Source: Malaya genurostris (Eukaryota; Arthropoda; Insecta; Diptera; Culicidae). From it: a stretch of 64,000 nucleotides of DNA. The notes under the pieces were generated by a model. The model saw only the letters and a list, made by a program, of their open reading frames with translations, ran no database searches and had not been told where the DNA came from. Positions 24,049 through 35,166 of this stretch are shown here, one piece after another; position 1 is the stretch's first letter; each line of letters begins with the position of its first letter. Location: positions 173,172,975-173,236,974 of the forward strand of contig NC_080572.1 of assembly GCF_030247185.1 (NCBI RefSeq), given 5' to 3'. Both the position numbers and the translations under genes were made by a program.

Positions 24049-24421
24049 TTCATTTCTCATAGAATGGACACCAGCGTGAGAGCGAATTACTCTCGATGAC
24101 CAGTCTAAGCATCACGGGTTAACACGCTGCTCTGGAGATTCGCTCTGAAGCAACAAACGGTCGCTCACTCTCGAGGATAATTGCGATATAATCATTTTAC
24201 TATTGTATTGCATCACAATCGCTTCATGAACAACATGCTTATGTATGTTGCATTATAACTCCAGTATAATTTAACGTACTCTAATCAAACTTGACACGGG
24301 TATTTCTCGCACTTCAGAGATTGTCGTAAGTATATTTTTCAATGGAAGGTAATGTTCCTAGCATGGGAATATAAGATAAAACTAAGCTAATTTGGCAATT
24401 TTTCCTAATTTAAAAACGTGA
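24049..24421. other. Spacer, no gene seen
   Basis: No recognised feature. Confidence 0.35.
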
Positions 24422-26264
24422 TTAATTCACCTAGCAGTGAGATGATACCTTTTTTATCAATACGCATGTGTTTTTGCATGGATATTCTTAGGTGTTTTAG
24501 TTCTCATGACATTATTTTAATTATCGTCGTTTTAAACGGCAAATTGAGATTTTAATCACTCATTACCCTGTAATGCCGAAACTGCAAAACATATCGAATT
24601 TCAATCTTAGCGTGCGACAATCGATTGAACATTCCATGAGATGTCGAAGTAAGTTCCACTTTAGAGTTTTTCGTCATTATTTATGGTACTTCCAGAGCCG
24701 GTATTCAGGAATTAGCATAGCCCAAAATGATTCGAATGGCCATAAATTATTACGCCAAACAATTTACATGAAATTTATAAACTCATCATCTGTAATTCCA
24801 GAATCGGATAAAATTCACCAATTTTGTATGGGACCTTAAGTCCTGTAATATTTGTTCTTGAAGTTCGATTTGGTCTTTTTGAGAAAATGATTGAGCTTTG
24901 AGAATCGATTCGATACTGGAACCGGAATTCTAAAATCGGTGTAGCCGAAATCAGTTAAATTCACCTGAGCAGTGTGTAGACATCTTTGAGAAATTGTAGT
25001 GCGAATTAAAATTTGGGGGTACATTCCGAATCCAAAAACGAATACCGCTCAAACTGAAATAAATTTATTTGGTAATCGACTATCCAAATCTGCAAACCCG
25101 ATAAACCTGATTAATTTATGTGAAATGGACATTTTTATACTAATCACCCTGCATTTTCTAAACCAGAAGTCGGATCTGACTAAAAAGTAAGAGGTTTTAT
25201 AGGATTTTAAGACCTCTCATTTGAATCATAGATGATTCTTAGATTTCATTTGAATCTTAGATCGGTTCAGCCATCTACGAGAAAAATTAATTGCATTATT
25301 TTAATTTCATTTCACATATCATCCTGTGGTTCCGCAATCAGAAGTCGGATCCAAACGTAATTCAGGAACCTTGTTTGGGAGTATACGACTTTTCATATGA
25401 ATCTGAGTTTGCAGAAAACGGTTTAACCATCTCCGAGAAAATTGAGGGAAATTATTTGTCACACACGCATTTGCTGATCTCGACGAACTGAGTCGTATGG
25501 TATATGGAAGTCATCTCCTCCAGCATTTATTGCTGTAAATAGTTTAAATCAATATAATTATGGAATTACTTTCAACTCGATAATGCTGGTATCATCTGGT
25601 TTACATATGCCATATTCGAAAGATTATGTTGCCAAAAATGAACCGTGCTAAAATTGGTCCGAGGCAAATTGTCATAAAAAAGGATGCTGTACACAGTCTT
25701 TTTGGTACTTAGAAACAATTATATGTAACAGTATAAAAAATCGTGTTTCATGTTGCTCCCAAGCATTGCTTTTTCATACAGCGCTCAAAATTACTTCTAC
25801 TGGAATAAGGCTTACACAAAAATATCGATATCTCCGTTAAAAATGGACGGATTTTAACAATCTATGGCTTGTTGGATAGGTATTACCGAGCGAAATCTAA
25901 GTCTGGAAACGTATTCTGTTTTCAAGATCAAATGTGACAGATATTGTCAGAAAACTGAAAATTTTGACATAAAACTTCGTATAACTCAAAAAGTAAACAT
26001 CCGATCTCAAAACCATTCAATAGCGTTCTGGGTGACAGGGAGACCTTTCATTTGCGACTAGTTTGATCAAAATCGGTCCAGCCATCTCTGAGATCTCGAC
26101 CTCTTAGTTGACAACACACATACAGACACACACACAGACATTTGCTCAGTTCGTCGAGCTGAATCGATTGGTATATGACATTCGGCCCTCCGGGCCTCGG
26201 AAAATTTTTCGAAAGTTTGAGCGAATTCTATACCTATTTTTTATATATATAAAAAAGGTAAAAA
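24422..26264 (+). repeat. Long dispersed repeat, copy A (1.84 kb)
   Basis: It starts TTCACCTAGCAGTGAGATGA and ends in a terminal hairpin (ACCTATTTTTTATATA / TATAAAAAAGGT) plus AAAA. The same blocks occur in the same order at 53914-55730, for example TGGCTTGTTGGATAGGTATT, CTCAAAAAGTAAACATCCGA and GTCGAGCTGAATCGATTGGT. The interior consists of diverged units built around 'TCTGAGATCTC', 'GGTCCAGCCATCTC' and 'CATTTGAATC'-type blocks. No ORF of any known transposase or reverse transcriptase is present, so the mobilising machinery is unknown. Confidence 0.75.
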
Positions 26265-27110
26265 CAATGATTTTTTTGCTGAAAAGATTTCTAAGAATTT
26301 TTTGTTTAAAGATAGAAAAGATTAAACAATAAGGTGGAGAAAACTTTGGTGAAAAGATTTTTTGTTTGATAGTAATTTCTCTCAAAAACAAAGGTTGCCG
26401 GTTCTTCTAACTTTGGGCATCTAACTTTTGTATGAGTTCACACAAAGGTTTTGAAATAGTGCAACCTAGTATGAGAACCATCAATTCGAATCGTCGATTC
26501 GATTTTCTGCGATAATTGTCAACTTGCGATTCTGTCTCTTGGTAAATTTCACATAGCGGCGATCATTGCAAAACTGTATCGGTTTTGGTAAGGGCCGTGA
26601 AAAACTCAGAGTATGATGTGGAGCGAGGAAATGTAGAAAAAATCTCTCACTGTTCATGTATTGAGAGGCAGCGAGTTATTGTAATGTAGAGAAATATCGA
26701 TCCGCTCTCTGTCAAATTATCGGCAATCACAAACACTTCCTAAAATTATTTCCAGCGTTTTTTCTGGATTTGATTATTTTCACCATTGAAATGCTTTCGT
26801 CAGTATTCATTTAACTCGTATCGTGTGCAGTTCTACGGTGGGACCGTTTTATGATCGTGCGTTCGTCCGAAACCAGAGGTAAAATCCGTGGAATGGCTTG
26901 CTTTGTTTATCGCACCCACAGTAGCTAGTAGATTACGAAAGTCAACGGCATCAATCGAAAATCGAACTCAACGAGTATTCTTAAGAAACAAACGCCTTTA
27001 AAAGTTCTTTTCGGCATGAAGATTACTATCATAAGGCATTACTTCTATTCAACGGTTTGTCAGGACGTAGAGCCACCTTGAGCTAGTTTTAAATATGAAA
27101 TATCGATTGC
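26265..27110. other. Spacer, no gene seen
   Basis: No coding or repeat signal recognised. Confidence 0.35.
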
Positions 27111-27254
27111 AAAAATTGACATGTGAATGCAATTATGCAATGAAAACCGCGAAAATGTTACCGCAGATATGGGACTCGAACCCGTAGTAAACTCCTAAAA
27201 GGGTTAATTGTTTTGCCAATTAAACTACATAATTGCATTCACATGTCAATTTTT
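27111..27254 (-). repeat. tRNA-like sequence overlapped by a perfect 27-bp inverted repeat
   Basis: The arms AAAAATTGACATGTGAATGC + AATTATG (27111-27137) and their exact inverse (27228-27254) flank a minus-strand tRNA-like segment. That segment has a D-arm GTTT-AATTGGCAA-AAAC, a box A (TAGTTTAATTGG) and a box B (GGGTTCGAGTCCC), with a TTTT run downstream. The D/T-arm layout resembles tRNA-Thr/Lys types, but the acceptor strands do not pair: the 5' side has been replaced by the inverted-repeat sequence. It may be a tRNA pseudogene caught in a small foldback element. Confidence 0.6.
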
Positions 27255-27771
27255 CAATGTGTTTTTCCCGTTAGATACGGATCATGTTCAGAAAACGAAG
27301 ATGTGAAAGCTTGCACAATTCATACAATCAATCGAATAATTAGAATGACTATCGATACAAGGAAGAGTGACAGTTTGATTCATATTCATGTCATTCAGTT
27401 ATTTCCCTGATGTAACCCACCTTTTTAACGGTTTCCAAGAATCGCAACGGTTTAAATGTAAATTTATTATAACCCTTGAGGTAACAAGTCATGCTACAAA
27501 AGTATGCGTGTTAAAACAGTATTGAATGTATTTTTATTCCATTTAATCTTCTAGTTATTAGAAAATAACTGAAAAATTCTTACTTCGAGAAATCATCAAT
27601 TCCCTGGTTCCTAATTTCGACACTTGAATTTTAGAATTCAATTCACAATCGTGGTATGCAGTTCAGTTTTCATTGATTAACTCTAAACGAAAAAGTTTCC
27701 ATATTTCGATTCTTTGACATTCCTTACAACGAACTCTTGTAGCCAAAAGCTCATTTGAACCGCTGGATGTA
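27255..27771. other. Spacer, no gene seen
   Basis: No recognised feature. Confidence 0.35.
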
Positions 27772-28084
27772 TCACGCAGTGCGAGTTAGTAACCAGAAAA
27801 TTAAAAACACGTGTGTCATTTTTCGGTTAGCCGAAAACTTCGCCGCCACGCCGGAGGGACCGTTCCTGGAACTCTGAACCCTACTCATAATCACCGACCG
27901 TAAACCAGAACTGTGTGGCTCTGGTCTTGAAGGGTTGCTGCAAGGAGGTGTTGCAGCTCCGTAACACCGCGAATGGCAAATCTTTCCAGAGCGTGACATG
28001 TGTGTACAAAGGTGACAGTCGGGATTGAGCACCCAGCAGTTCCGTTTACCCGCTTGGGAGCGGTTCCGCGCCCGGCACCAAGAG
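27772..28084 (-). CDS. Candidate exon of an unrecognised cysteine-rich protein
   Basis: On the minus strand a splice-acceptor-like TTTGTATTTTACAG ends at 28085. The frame that follows is open for about 103 codons to a stop at 27772. It reads SWCRARNRSQAGKRNCWVLN, then PDCHLCTHMSRSGKICHSRC and YGAATPPC. The cysteines are spaced C-x6-C-x2-C-x9-C-x3-C-x7-C. A single splice site plus spaced cysteines is thin evidence. I recognise no family; the pattern loosely recalls small secreted peptides. No signal-peptide exon was identified upstream, and the 3' limit (stop or donor) is uncertain. It lies in an apparently unique, GC-richer stretch, which is the main reason to keep it. Confidence 0.22.
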
Positions 28085-31000
28085 CTGTAAAATACAAAGT
28101 TCAGAGCGTAAAATTGAAATATAATAAAAACTTATTTATGCATGTTTTCCTTTCTCGTGAAAGCTCTCCTTCACACTTGTGATCGCTCGTTCTGAACTTC
28201 CAGCTACGGTGCCGTTATTACCTTCGGGTGTTTTTCACCGTTTTGCCTGGAGGAAGTAAGGATTGAAAGTCAGTAGGTACTTGCGGAACCACTTCATCTC
28301 GAGGAGCGCCCATGAAAGAAAAGCTTAACTTTTTGATATTCGCCACTTCTGGTGGGTGCTTCTGCTTTTATTCATTCCGGTGGTGCAATTCAAAGGGAGT
28401 AAACATTTTTAATTCTTCACTTTCGGTTGGCGTTTAGTCGGCTGTAAAGTAAAAGTATAAAACAGGAGTTTGCGGCTACCTAAAAACAGCAGAAGGGTAC
28501 CTCTCGGATGTTGGGCTGTGTTTGTGTCTAGGTGTGTGTGTGTATGTTTAAATCGCGAAAACCGAAAAGCAGCAGGTTGACTGAGTTATTTGCCCGAAAC
28601 CATGCTCCACCTTTTCTCACGTTCGGTAAAATTCACTTTTCACCGTGTTGGCGGTAGATAAAAATAGCAACACTTGCAGGCCGTGTGCGTGTGTGTGATG
28701 CAAACATCGCATGTCAAAAGCGCCTTCAAGTCAATTTATCCCGCAAGAGTTGGGTAAAAATGTTATCCTTTAACGTGCAATGAAGTTAGTTATTTTGTGT
28801 TAAAGAAATGGAGAAGTTTTTTTTCATGCCGCGCATGAAAACAGGAAAAAATGGGGGTCCGTTTCCTTATGTTTTCCTTCGAGAATGGTTTGTAGCTTGG
28901 TGAGATCATAGCATACTTTTCAAAATTTTCTGCTCTCATACACTACCACGTACATAAACGAGCTGGTCCTAATTGAGTTAGAGATTAAGTTTCAGCGACA
29001 AAAAGCCGCAAGGGTTATTTCAGCTTGGGAAGATTTCGTGCTCAAGTTGAAAAGAATTTCCAGCACCAGGTGTACGAAACTTTCCGCTCAGCTCTAGAAG
29101 AAAATTGCTGAAGGAAAGTGGTAGAATCGAAAGAAAAGTTGGTAAACAATTTGCTTTGAAGGTGACGATTCGGAATTTCACTGCTGCTATTATTTTGCTA
29201 TTGCGGAATTTCACTGCTGCACTTGACGTGAAGATAACCCAGGCTCTCAACTAAATTCTAATCAAAAATTAGTTGGCTTGCACTCATCGAAACTTCATGC
29301 TAGTGATTTTCCAGCTAAAAAAAAACAACTAGTTCTGTGTTTTTCGTATAAGTTAAAAAGCACTTCTGTGTTCTAACTACATGACACCAAGAACCAAAAG
29401 CGTCATCTTCATTTAGCAACATGATCTATTGATTCGAGGAGGGGGTCTTCCATTAGTTTTCTGTACCACAAACCACATCAACGACAATGACAACGAATAA
29501 TTGCGTTTTGATTAAGAGCAATAAAACCATTCTCCCTTCTTGGTGACTACACGAAAGCAAATTATACAACATCAAAAAAAATCTATCGGCTCTTTTTTTT
29601 CCTACGAACCAGCGGGTGCTCTGAATTGCATGTTTAATTTCTCCGTTATCATCGTCACTGTCGAAAAGCTTTTCATCGTTTTCGCTCTTCATTTCGATTT
29701 CCACTCAATAAAAGTCTGATTGTGTGTCTGAGCCTCCGTGTTTTTGCCCACTAATCCAAGCTTACTTTTGGCATCGAATGCCTTTAGAAGTCAGCCGTCA
29801 CCCGGGTGGAAGCAATAAAACCCGAGCTTCGAAATTCTTATCCTTGGAACAAATGGGGCGAGGATTGGACATTCAACAGACTAGTATTGTGTTTTGAAAC
29901 AGCGTGTATAGGACAAACTGGCACTATTTCGTGGCGTGCATAAAGACGATGATGCTTATGATTATGTCTGTGTTTTTTTTTCTCTTTCTTTTTTGTTCGA
30001 ATCTTGCCTAGTCTAGGCACCGGAGTCGCTTATCGGTCCCATTTTGCAAAGGGTTCCAACCCAGTCTGCCACCGGATTTGGTTTAGTGTTCACTACCCAG
30101 TCGGGGGTGGCGGACATAAATTTATCTATCGTTAAAAGTTAATGATTATTATCTATCGTAAAAGTTCCCTCTGTTGCTGTTATTTATGCCAGCCGTTTCT
30201 GTGCAGCTTTTCATTAGAACGGAATTTATGGATGGCGTCTTAGCATCGTTTGAGTTGTTTCTTACTTTTTCACAAAATTTACACGGAGGACGTCCCGAAC
30301 TAATGGAAATTGCACTTTTTTATGCACATTGTAAACCGTTATGACTCGGAAGGGCAATCTCATCTGTTACCAGCCATAACATCCATGGCTCCAGATGGAA
30401 TCGGTTGATTAATTCGATAATGAGAGATTAAAAATCACGATAAAAGCTCTGATTGTGGTTATGTTAGTGCCGCCGTGATCATCAAGATTTCCAAGGATAG
30501 ATAAAAATCAACCCGATGCCGTGAAAGCATACAAGCAATATAAGCTCCAAACGAATATAGCTTCAAATTTGTTTTTCCTTCCTCTCTGTAGAATACCGTA
30601 ATGGGTCCACTGAACTGGAAAAACTATGATAAATGGAATCTATTCTCAGGGCGAGGTGCTCTCCGACGTGCAAATGTTTTCTTCGACCATGTCGATCTAA
30701 TCCAATTTCACTCGAAGTAAACCCGAACAAACTCACAAAAAACAATCCTTCGAACCATTCGCACGGCGGCAACCGCTTACTAAATCATGCGTTATTATCC
30801 AGAATTAATGAAGTTTACCGGAACGTAATTGATTACGGCGCATAATGAGTTTTCGACGTTTTCGGCGTCGAGAGCCCAGCCAGCTAGGCTGTACGGGCTG
30901 TGTGTCAAGCCGGCAGGTTTATTGGATTTCTGAGCCGCCCCCTCGAACGGCACAAACCGAAGAAAAAGTTTCCCTCGACAACTCATCCAAATCGTTCGCG

Positions 31001-31139
31001 CACGGTTGTTCTCAGGAAAGGGCGGCCGGAATGTTTTCCCATTTCCACACAGTGGAAAGCTTCCAATAGCACTTAACAAAAAGCAGAAGTTCAAGTATCG
31101 TAACCACCCATCCACACACAAGATGTTTCCGATACTTAC
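28085..31139. other. Apparently single-copy non-coding DNA
   Basis: No gene recognised. It contains a GT-rich run near 28531-28550 and a small palindrome near 29251-29276 (CAACTAAATT / AAATTAGTTG) akin to the MITE debris at 2.7-6.6 kb. Confidence 0.35.
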
Positions 31140-31868
31140 CTACGTCTGGCCGTGTGTGGTGTGCGGGAGTGTGTCTATAAAAAGATTAATTATGTGTGTT
31201 GCGCGAGCATAACTTTTCCTACGATCTTCGTATGCTGCTGCTACTGTTGCTATTGCTGTTGCAAGACATCGTGTGACGAGCATTCTCAGGAATAACAACA
31301 AAAACAAAAAACATCCAACAGATGCTGCTGATAAGGCGGAATGTAACGGATTGATTGAATATGGAGTAGCGAAGGCAGCTTCTTCTGCAACAACGAAATA
31401 AGTAGGAAAATTTTTCACTTCTGTTTCTGCAACCGCCCCGTAAAAGTTTGGCCCGCATTTTTTTTTGCTACGTAGACCGATTAACGAGCGAAGGAAGATG
31501 GTTCGAGCAGGCGAAAAAAAAAACGACAAAACGATGATTGAGTGAGGCTTATTTGCCTGTTGATGGAAAATGTTTACAAGGTATTTTTTGATGAAGCAAT
31601 CCATCGTGTGCGCGTCAGCTTTCGCTGATTGGTAGGTGAGCCGGGCATTATTACATTGATGGAAATGTTTTGGTAGCACAGTTTCAGTTTTGATAATTAT
31701 AGCACATCTTGCCGAAAAAATTGAATTGGTTCGGTTCCTATTGAAGGATGAAATTAATTGATTGAAAATGTGGGAAACGTTTTTAAGATGAAATCTTTTC
31801 GTTACAATCGAACAATGAATTCTACAAATTCTCCATACGATGCAATTGATACAAACATAACTTTTCAA
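31140..31868 (-). CDS. Open frame of 242 codons, function unknown, doubtful
   Basis: This is the longest open frame in the window not explained by a mobile element or its shadow. It starts MKSYVCINCIVWRICRIHCS and ends in a low-complexity CTG/TTG-derived stretch (31231-31262). It shows no recognised domain. A hydrophobic segment (FLFLLLFLRMLV) comes from the trinucleotide run. There is no support from neighbours. It may be chance, or part of a rapidly evolving gene. Confidence 0.12.
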   Translation of the reverse strand: MKSYVCINCIVWRICRIHCSIVTKRFHLKNVSHIFNQLISSFNRNRTNSIFSARCAIIIKTETVLPKHFHQCNNARLTYQSAKADAHTMDCFIKKYLVNIFHQQANKPHSIIVLSFFFSPARTIFLRSLIGLRSKKKCGPNFYGAVAETEVKNFPTYFVVAEEAAFATPYSINPLHSALSAASVGCFLFLLLFLRMLVTRCLATAIATVAAAYEDRRKSYARATHIINLFIDTLPHTTHGQT

Positions 31869-32000
31869 AATACTGGGTTTTATAAAAATGGGTGATAAAT
31901 GACGGAATATCCCATACTTGATAATTTTATGTCGCAGAGAAATGAATTTTGCGGCTTACGGCAGACTTTGCATGTTCCATTTACCAGTCAAGAATTTCAC

Positions 32001-32200
32001 TGCTTCTGTGGCTCAGTCAATTAACGAATGTATTTCGTGAACTCATGATTCTCGGTTCTAGTCACGATCACAACAGATTTATTGATTTCTGTTTCACTGC
32101 ACTTCAAACCAAATTATTTCAAATCTAACATCTTTACATGGTCTTGAATGTAAAAATATATGAGCTGCGACGCTCCATTTATGAGCTATGTGACAACAAA
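32001..32200 (+). repeat. tRNA-derived SINE-like element, inverted pair member 1
   Basis: Head TGCTTCTGTGGCTCAGTCAA contains box A; GGTTCTAGTC at 32054 is box-B-like. The body shares TTCTTGAAT- and CGCTACATTTATG-type blocks with the minus-strand copy at 33865-34060. Confidence 0.6.
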
Positions 32201-32210
32201 GACTATACCA

Positions 32211-32992
32211 GGAATTCATATTGTTATACCACATTCAAAAGGTCATACACTATAAATAATTTTCTCAAGGTTTAAACCCTTTAACTGCCATATTGACGGA
32301 GCTAGGGTGGTTCTATTGATTTTTATTTTATTTGATTTTTGAAGAAACTGCTCCTCCTCCTGAAAAAAATCAGGTATGTTCAAGGCATTCCCCATGCTTA
32401 ACAATTTTTTTTTCAAAATTTTTGAATATGTATTTCTTTCATTAAAAAATACTAGAAAAATTTTTCCATCTTCCAATTTTTGCACCATCCTGGATTTTTT
32501 AGTGATTCTTGGACATGTTAAAAGGGTATGTTTTCATATTTTTTTAAATGTGGACTTTGATTTCTAAGCCCTGCGCTTGAGTTGCATAAACTACTAGAAC
32601 AAAGCACCATGTGTTTCCTTTTAACAGAACTTGATGGGGACGTATGGTCGACTTTTAATTATTTTGTAGAAAAAATCAAATATTTTGGTCGTCCACATTT
32701 TTAAAAAATATGAAAACATACCCTTTTAACATATTCAAAAATTCTTTATTTATCACTAAAAAATCCAGGGTGGTGCAAATTTTGAAAAAAAATGTAAACC
32801 TTCCCCATAATGCCTTAAACATGCCTGATTTTTTTCAAATTATTCGGAGGAGCAGTTTCTTCAAAAATCAAATAAAATAAAAATCAATGGAACCACCCTA
32901 GCTCCGTCAATATGGCAGTTAAAGGGTTGAAACTTTGAGAGAACTGTTTCCAGTCTATAACCTTTCGAATGTGGTATAACAATATGAATTCC
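32211..32992. mobile_element. Long foldback element (782 bp, ~300-340 bp arms)
   Basis: The left arm (32211-32554) and right arm (32691-32992) are inverted copies. The outer ends are GGAATTCATATTGTTATACC and its exact inverse. Inner blocks such as GGAGCTAGGGTGGTTC, AAACTGCTCCTCC and AAAGGGTATGTTTTCATATT recur inverted. A 136-bp spacer separates the arms. No ORF is likely to be real. Transcription of either strand would give a long hairpin RNA. Confidence 0.85.
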
Positions 32993-33469
32993 CTTTGGGG
33001 GCAGATTTCACATGCTTATCCTGCCATAGCCTTTCTCAGCGTTTATTGATACTTTAATTCCAATGTAGAAATACATCTTCTTAATCCGCGTAGTGGTGTG
33101 ATAGTGCCATACTTTTGTCATTCAAACAGTCTCATTAAAACATATTTGTTTCGCTAGGATAATTACTGACGCGAGTTTGAGCTGATTTGTAAACATAAAT
33201 TCCTTCAGATTGTTTCGGTCAGTTTAGAAAAGCGTGATTCAATGCCTACGTTGCTATTTGACAACATTTTTGAAACCAAATGCAAAAATACATTTGAACT
33301 TGATCATTGGTTACTTTCTAAAAAAAGTGCATATAGAAAAAAACGCGTTTTGTCGATTACGTCTCACATACTAGTATTCAATACTAGCTTTGATGAATTT
33401 GATTTCAATTTATCACGTAACACCAGTAAAACCCGTCTTCTCCGAATCTTTTTCCGCTAGTTTAATTAA
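32993..33469. other. Spacer with degenerate repeat fragments
   Basis: No gene. Parts resemble the dispersed repeat family but too weakly to delimit. Confidence 0.3.
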
Positions 33470-33668
33470 GATAATTAGTCGATATGAAAAGTTGTTAGTT
33501 GGCTTTGTAGTTTAAATAAGAGTAATTCAATATTTAGTTATGTATCATTTGGACAAATGTTATCTGTTGATACAAAAGATGTGAAGGTTTTATGCCTGCT
33601 GGAGAAGAAGAACAAAAATCTCAGTTCCAGCGGGCTAATAAATAAATAAATAAATAGATAAATAAATC
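33470..33668 (+). mobile_element. 3' end of a non-LTR retrotransposon with AAAT tail
   Basis: The sequence GAAGGTTTTATGCCTGCTGG, AGAAGAAGAAC and CCAGCGGGCTAATAAATAAA ends in a tandem AATA/AAAT run (33636-33668). A short GC-richer 3' UTR closing in a simple-repeat tail is the usual look of a 5'-truncated non-LTR insertion. No coding part remains. Confidence 0.45.
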
Positions 33669-33864
33669 GGAAGTAACAGTAACTTGACTTTCAAACTTGA
33701 TTCAGGACCCAATAGTAACTTTCAAACGACTTTAAGCTTGTAGAAATCGGGTCAGCCATATCGGAGAAAATTGTTCGAAGAAAAAAAAAAGCGTTTTGTC
33801 GGTTGCGTCACTTATACCAACACAGTTCGGAAAATTCTTGTGATTGTACACCCTATAACATAAG

Positions 33865-34060
33865 ATGCACATAAATGTAGCGTCATGCTTTACACAAATT
33901 AATATTCAAGAACACGTAAAACTGTGTGATTTGAAAATTACATTTCTTGAAATCAAATGAAATATAAAACAAAAAATCGATAGCAACAGCACGACTTGAA
34001 CCGAGAAACATTGAATTACAAAGCACTCCAGTTAATCGACTGAGCCACAGAAGCACTTAT
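33865..34060 (-). repeat. tRNA-derived SINE-like element, inverted pair member 2
   Basis: The minus strand reads TGCTTCTGTGGCTCAGTCGA (box A), CTCGGTTCAAGTCGTGCTG (box B), then a body ending near CGCTACATTTATGTGCATC. It matches 32001-32200 in inverted orientation. Confidence 0.65.
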
Positions 34061-34139
34061 TACACTCTGAGCCAGTGCGAATGAAATATTGCCTCATTTG
34101 ATAAGATAAGTAGTTATGAATTGTATCGTAGAATTACGG

Positions 34140-34400
34140 CAGCTGTAAACTTCATAATTTCTTTCTGTGAATATGACCCCGGTACCAGAAGTGACATCAA
34201 CTTGAACTTAATTTCGGAGAAAATTGTTCTCTTCGCACATCCTTAAAAAATGCGCACTCACACATACACACACGGACATTTTCCGTTCTCGTCGAGCTAA
34301 GTCGAATGGAATATAAAACTAGGGGTCTCCGGAACTTCTATCAAGAGTTGTTTTCTCTAGCAATTCTATTATCTTTCTTTAGAGAAAAGTGAAAAAATAG
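34140..34400 (+). repeat. Fragment of the long dispersed repeat (3' part)
   Basis: A CA-rich run, CTCGTCGAGCTAAGTCGAAT, then GGTCTCCGGAACTTC mirror the last 180 bp of the copies at 24.4 and 53.9 kb in diverged form. Confidence 0.55.
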
Positions 34401-34699
34401 CAATCTCGTTTCAATATTCTCATCGTTATTATAAAAATACTAGACATTTAAATAGCGTTTTCACGAGTACTGGTGAGTACTAGGAATGAGGGTCATTTAT
34501 TACACTTTGAAGAAAGCATAACAAAACTATTCCAAATTCATTTAGATAAAATCTAGAAGCCACCTTCGAGAACCACTCTACATGTTTTCGAAAGTCGAAA
34601 TTCTTCATAGTGGAATTTGAGGGAAGTTTCATTTTTTTCAAAAGCGGTTTAGTTTCATTCCGCCAACCGCTCAAACCCAAAACATTCGAAACTCTGTTG

Positions 34700-35085
34700 C
34701 CTAACCAGAGTGGTAATTTTCTTCTACAATTTCTTCATCTCTATCGTATTTAGGGTCAACTTTCCACTCTTCTTTAATACCAAACTTCTGTTTGGTAATT
34801 GCTCACTGTTTTTTCGAAAAATTCATTCCGTTGTCTTGATACCACAGTTGCACTTCTTCACTTTTGTGACTGCTTGCCAAATCAGGTCCAATGCGAGTGT
34901 CAATTTACGGAAGAATACACCTTTTCAGGTACTCTTGGTTGTACATTTGGGAATCCATAGTCTCGTTTTCACGAAAATCATGGTATTTTTATCCGTAGCT
35001 GCAAATATCTTACCGGTTCAAAAGCTGAAATTATTGACAAAAATAACAGAATTGCGAAAGCAAATGATGTCCTCCTGATATCAAC

Positions 35086-35166
<81 letters not shown>

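Noticed and set aside
32243..32488. 81-codon ORF in the foldback arm
   Set aside because: Low-complexity, lies in an inverted-repeat arm, no domain.
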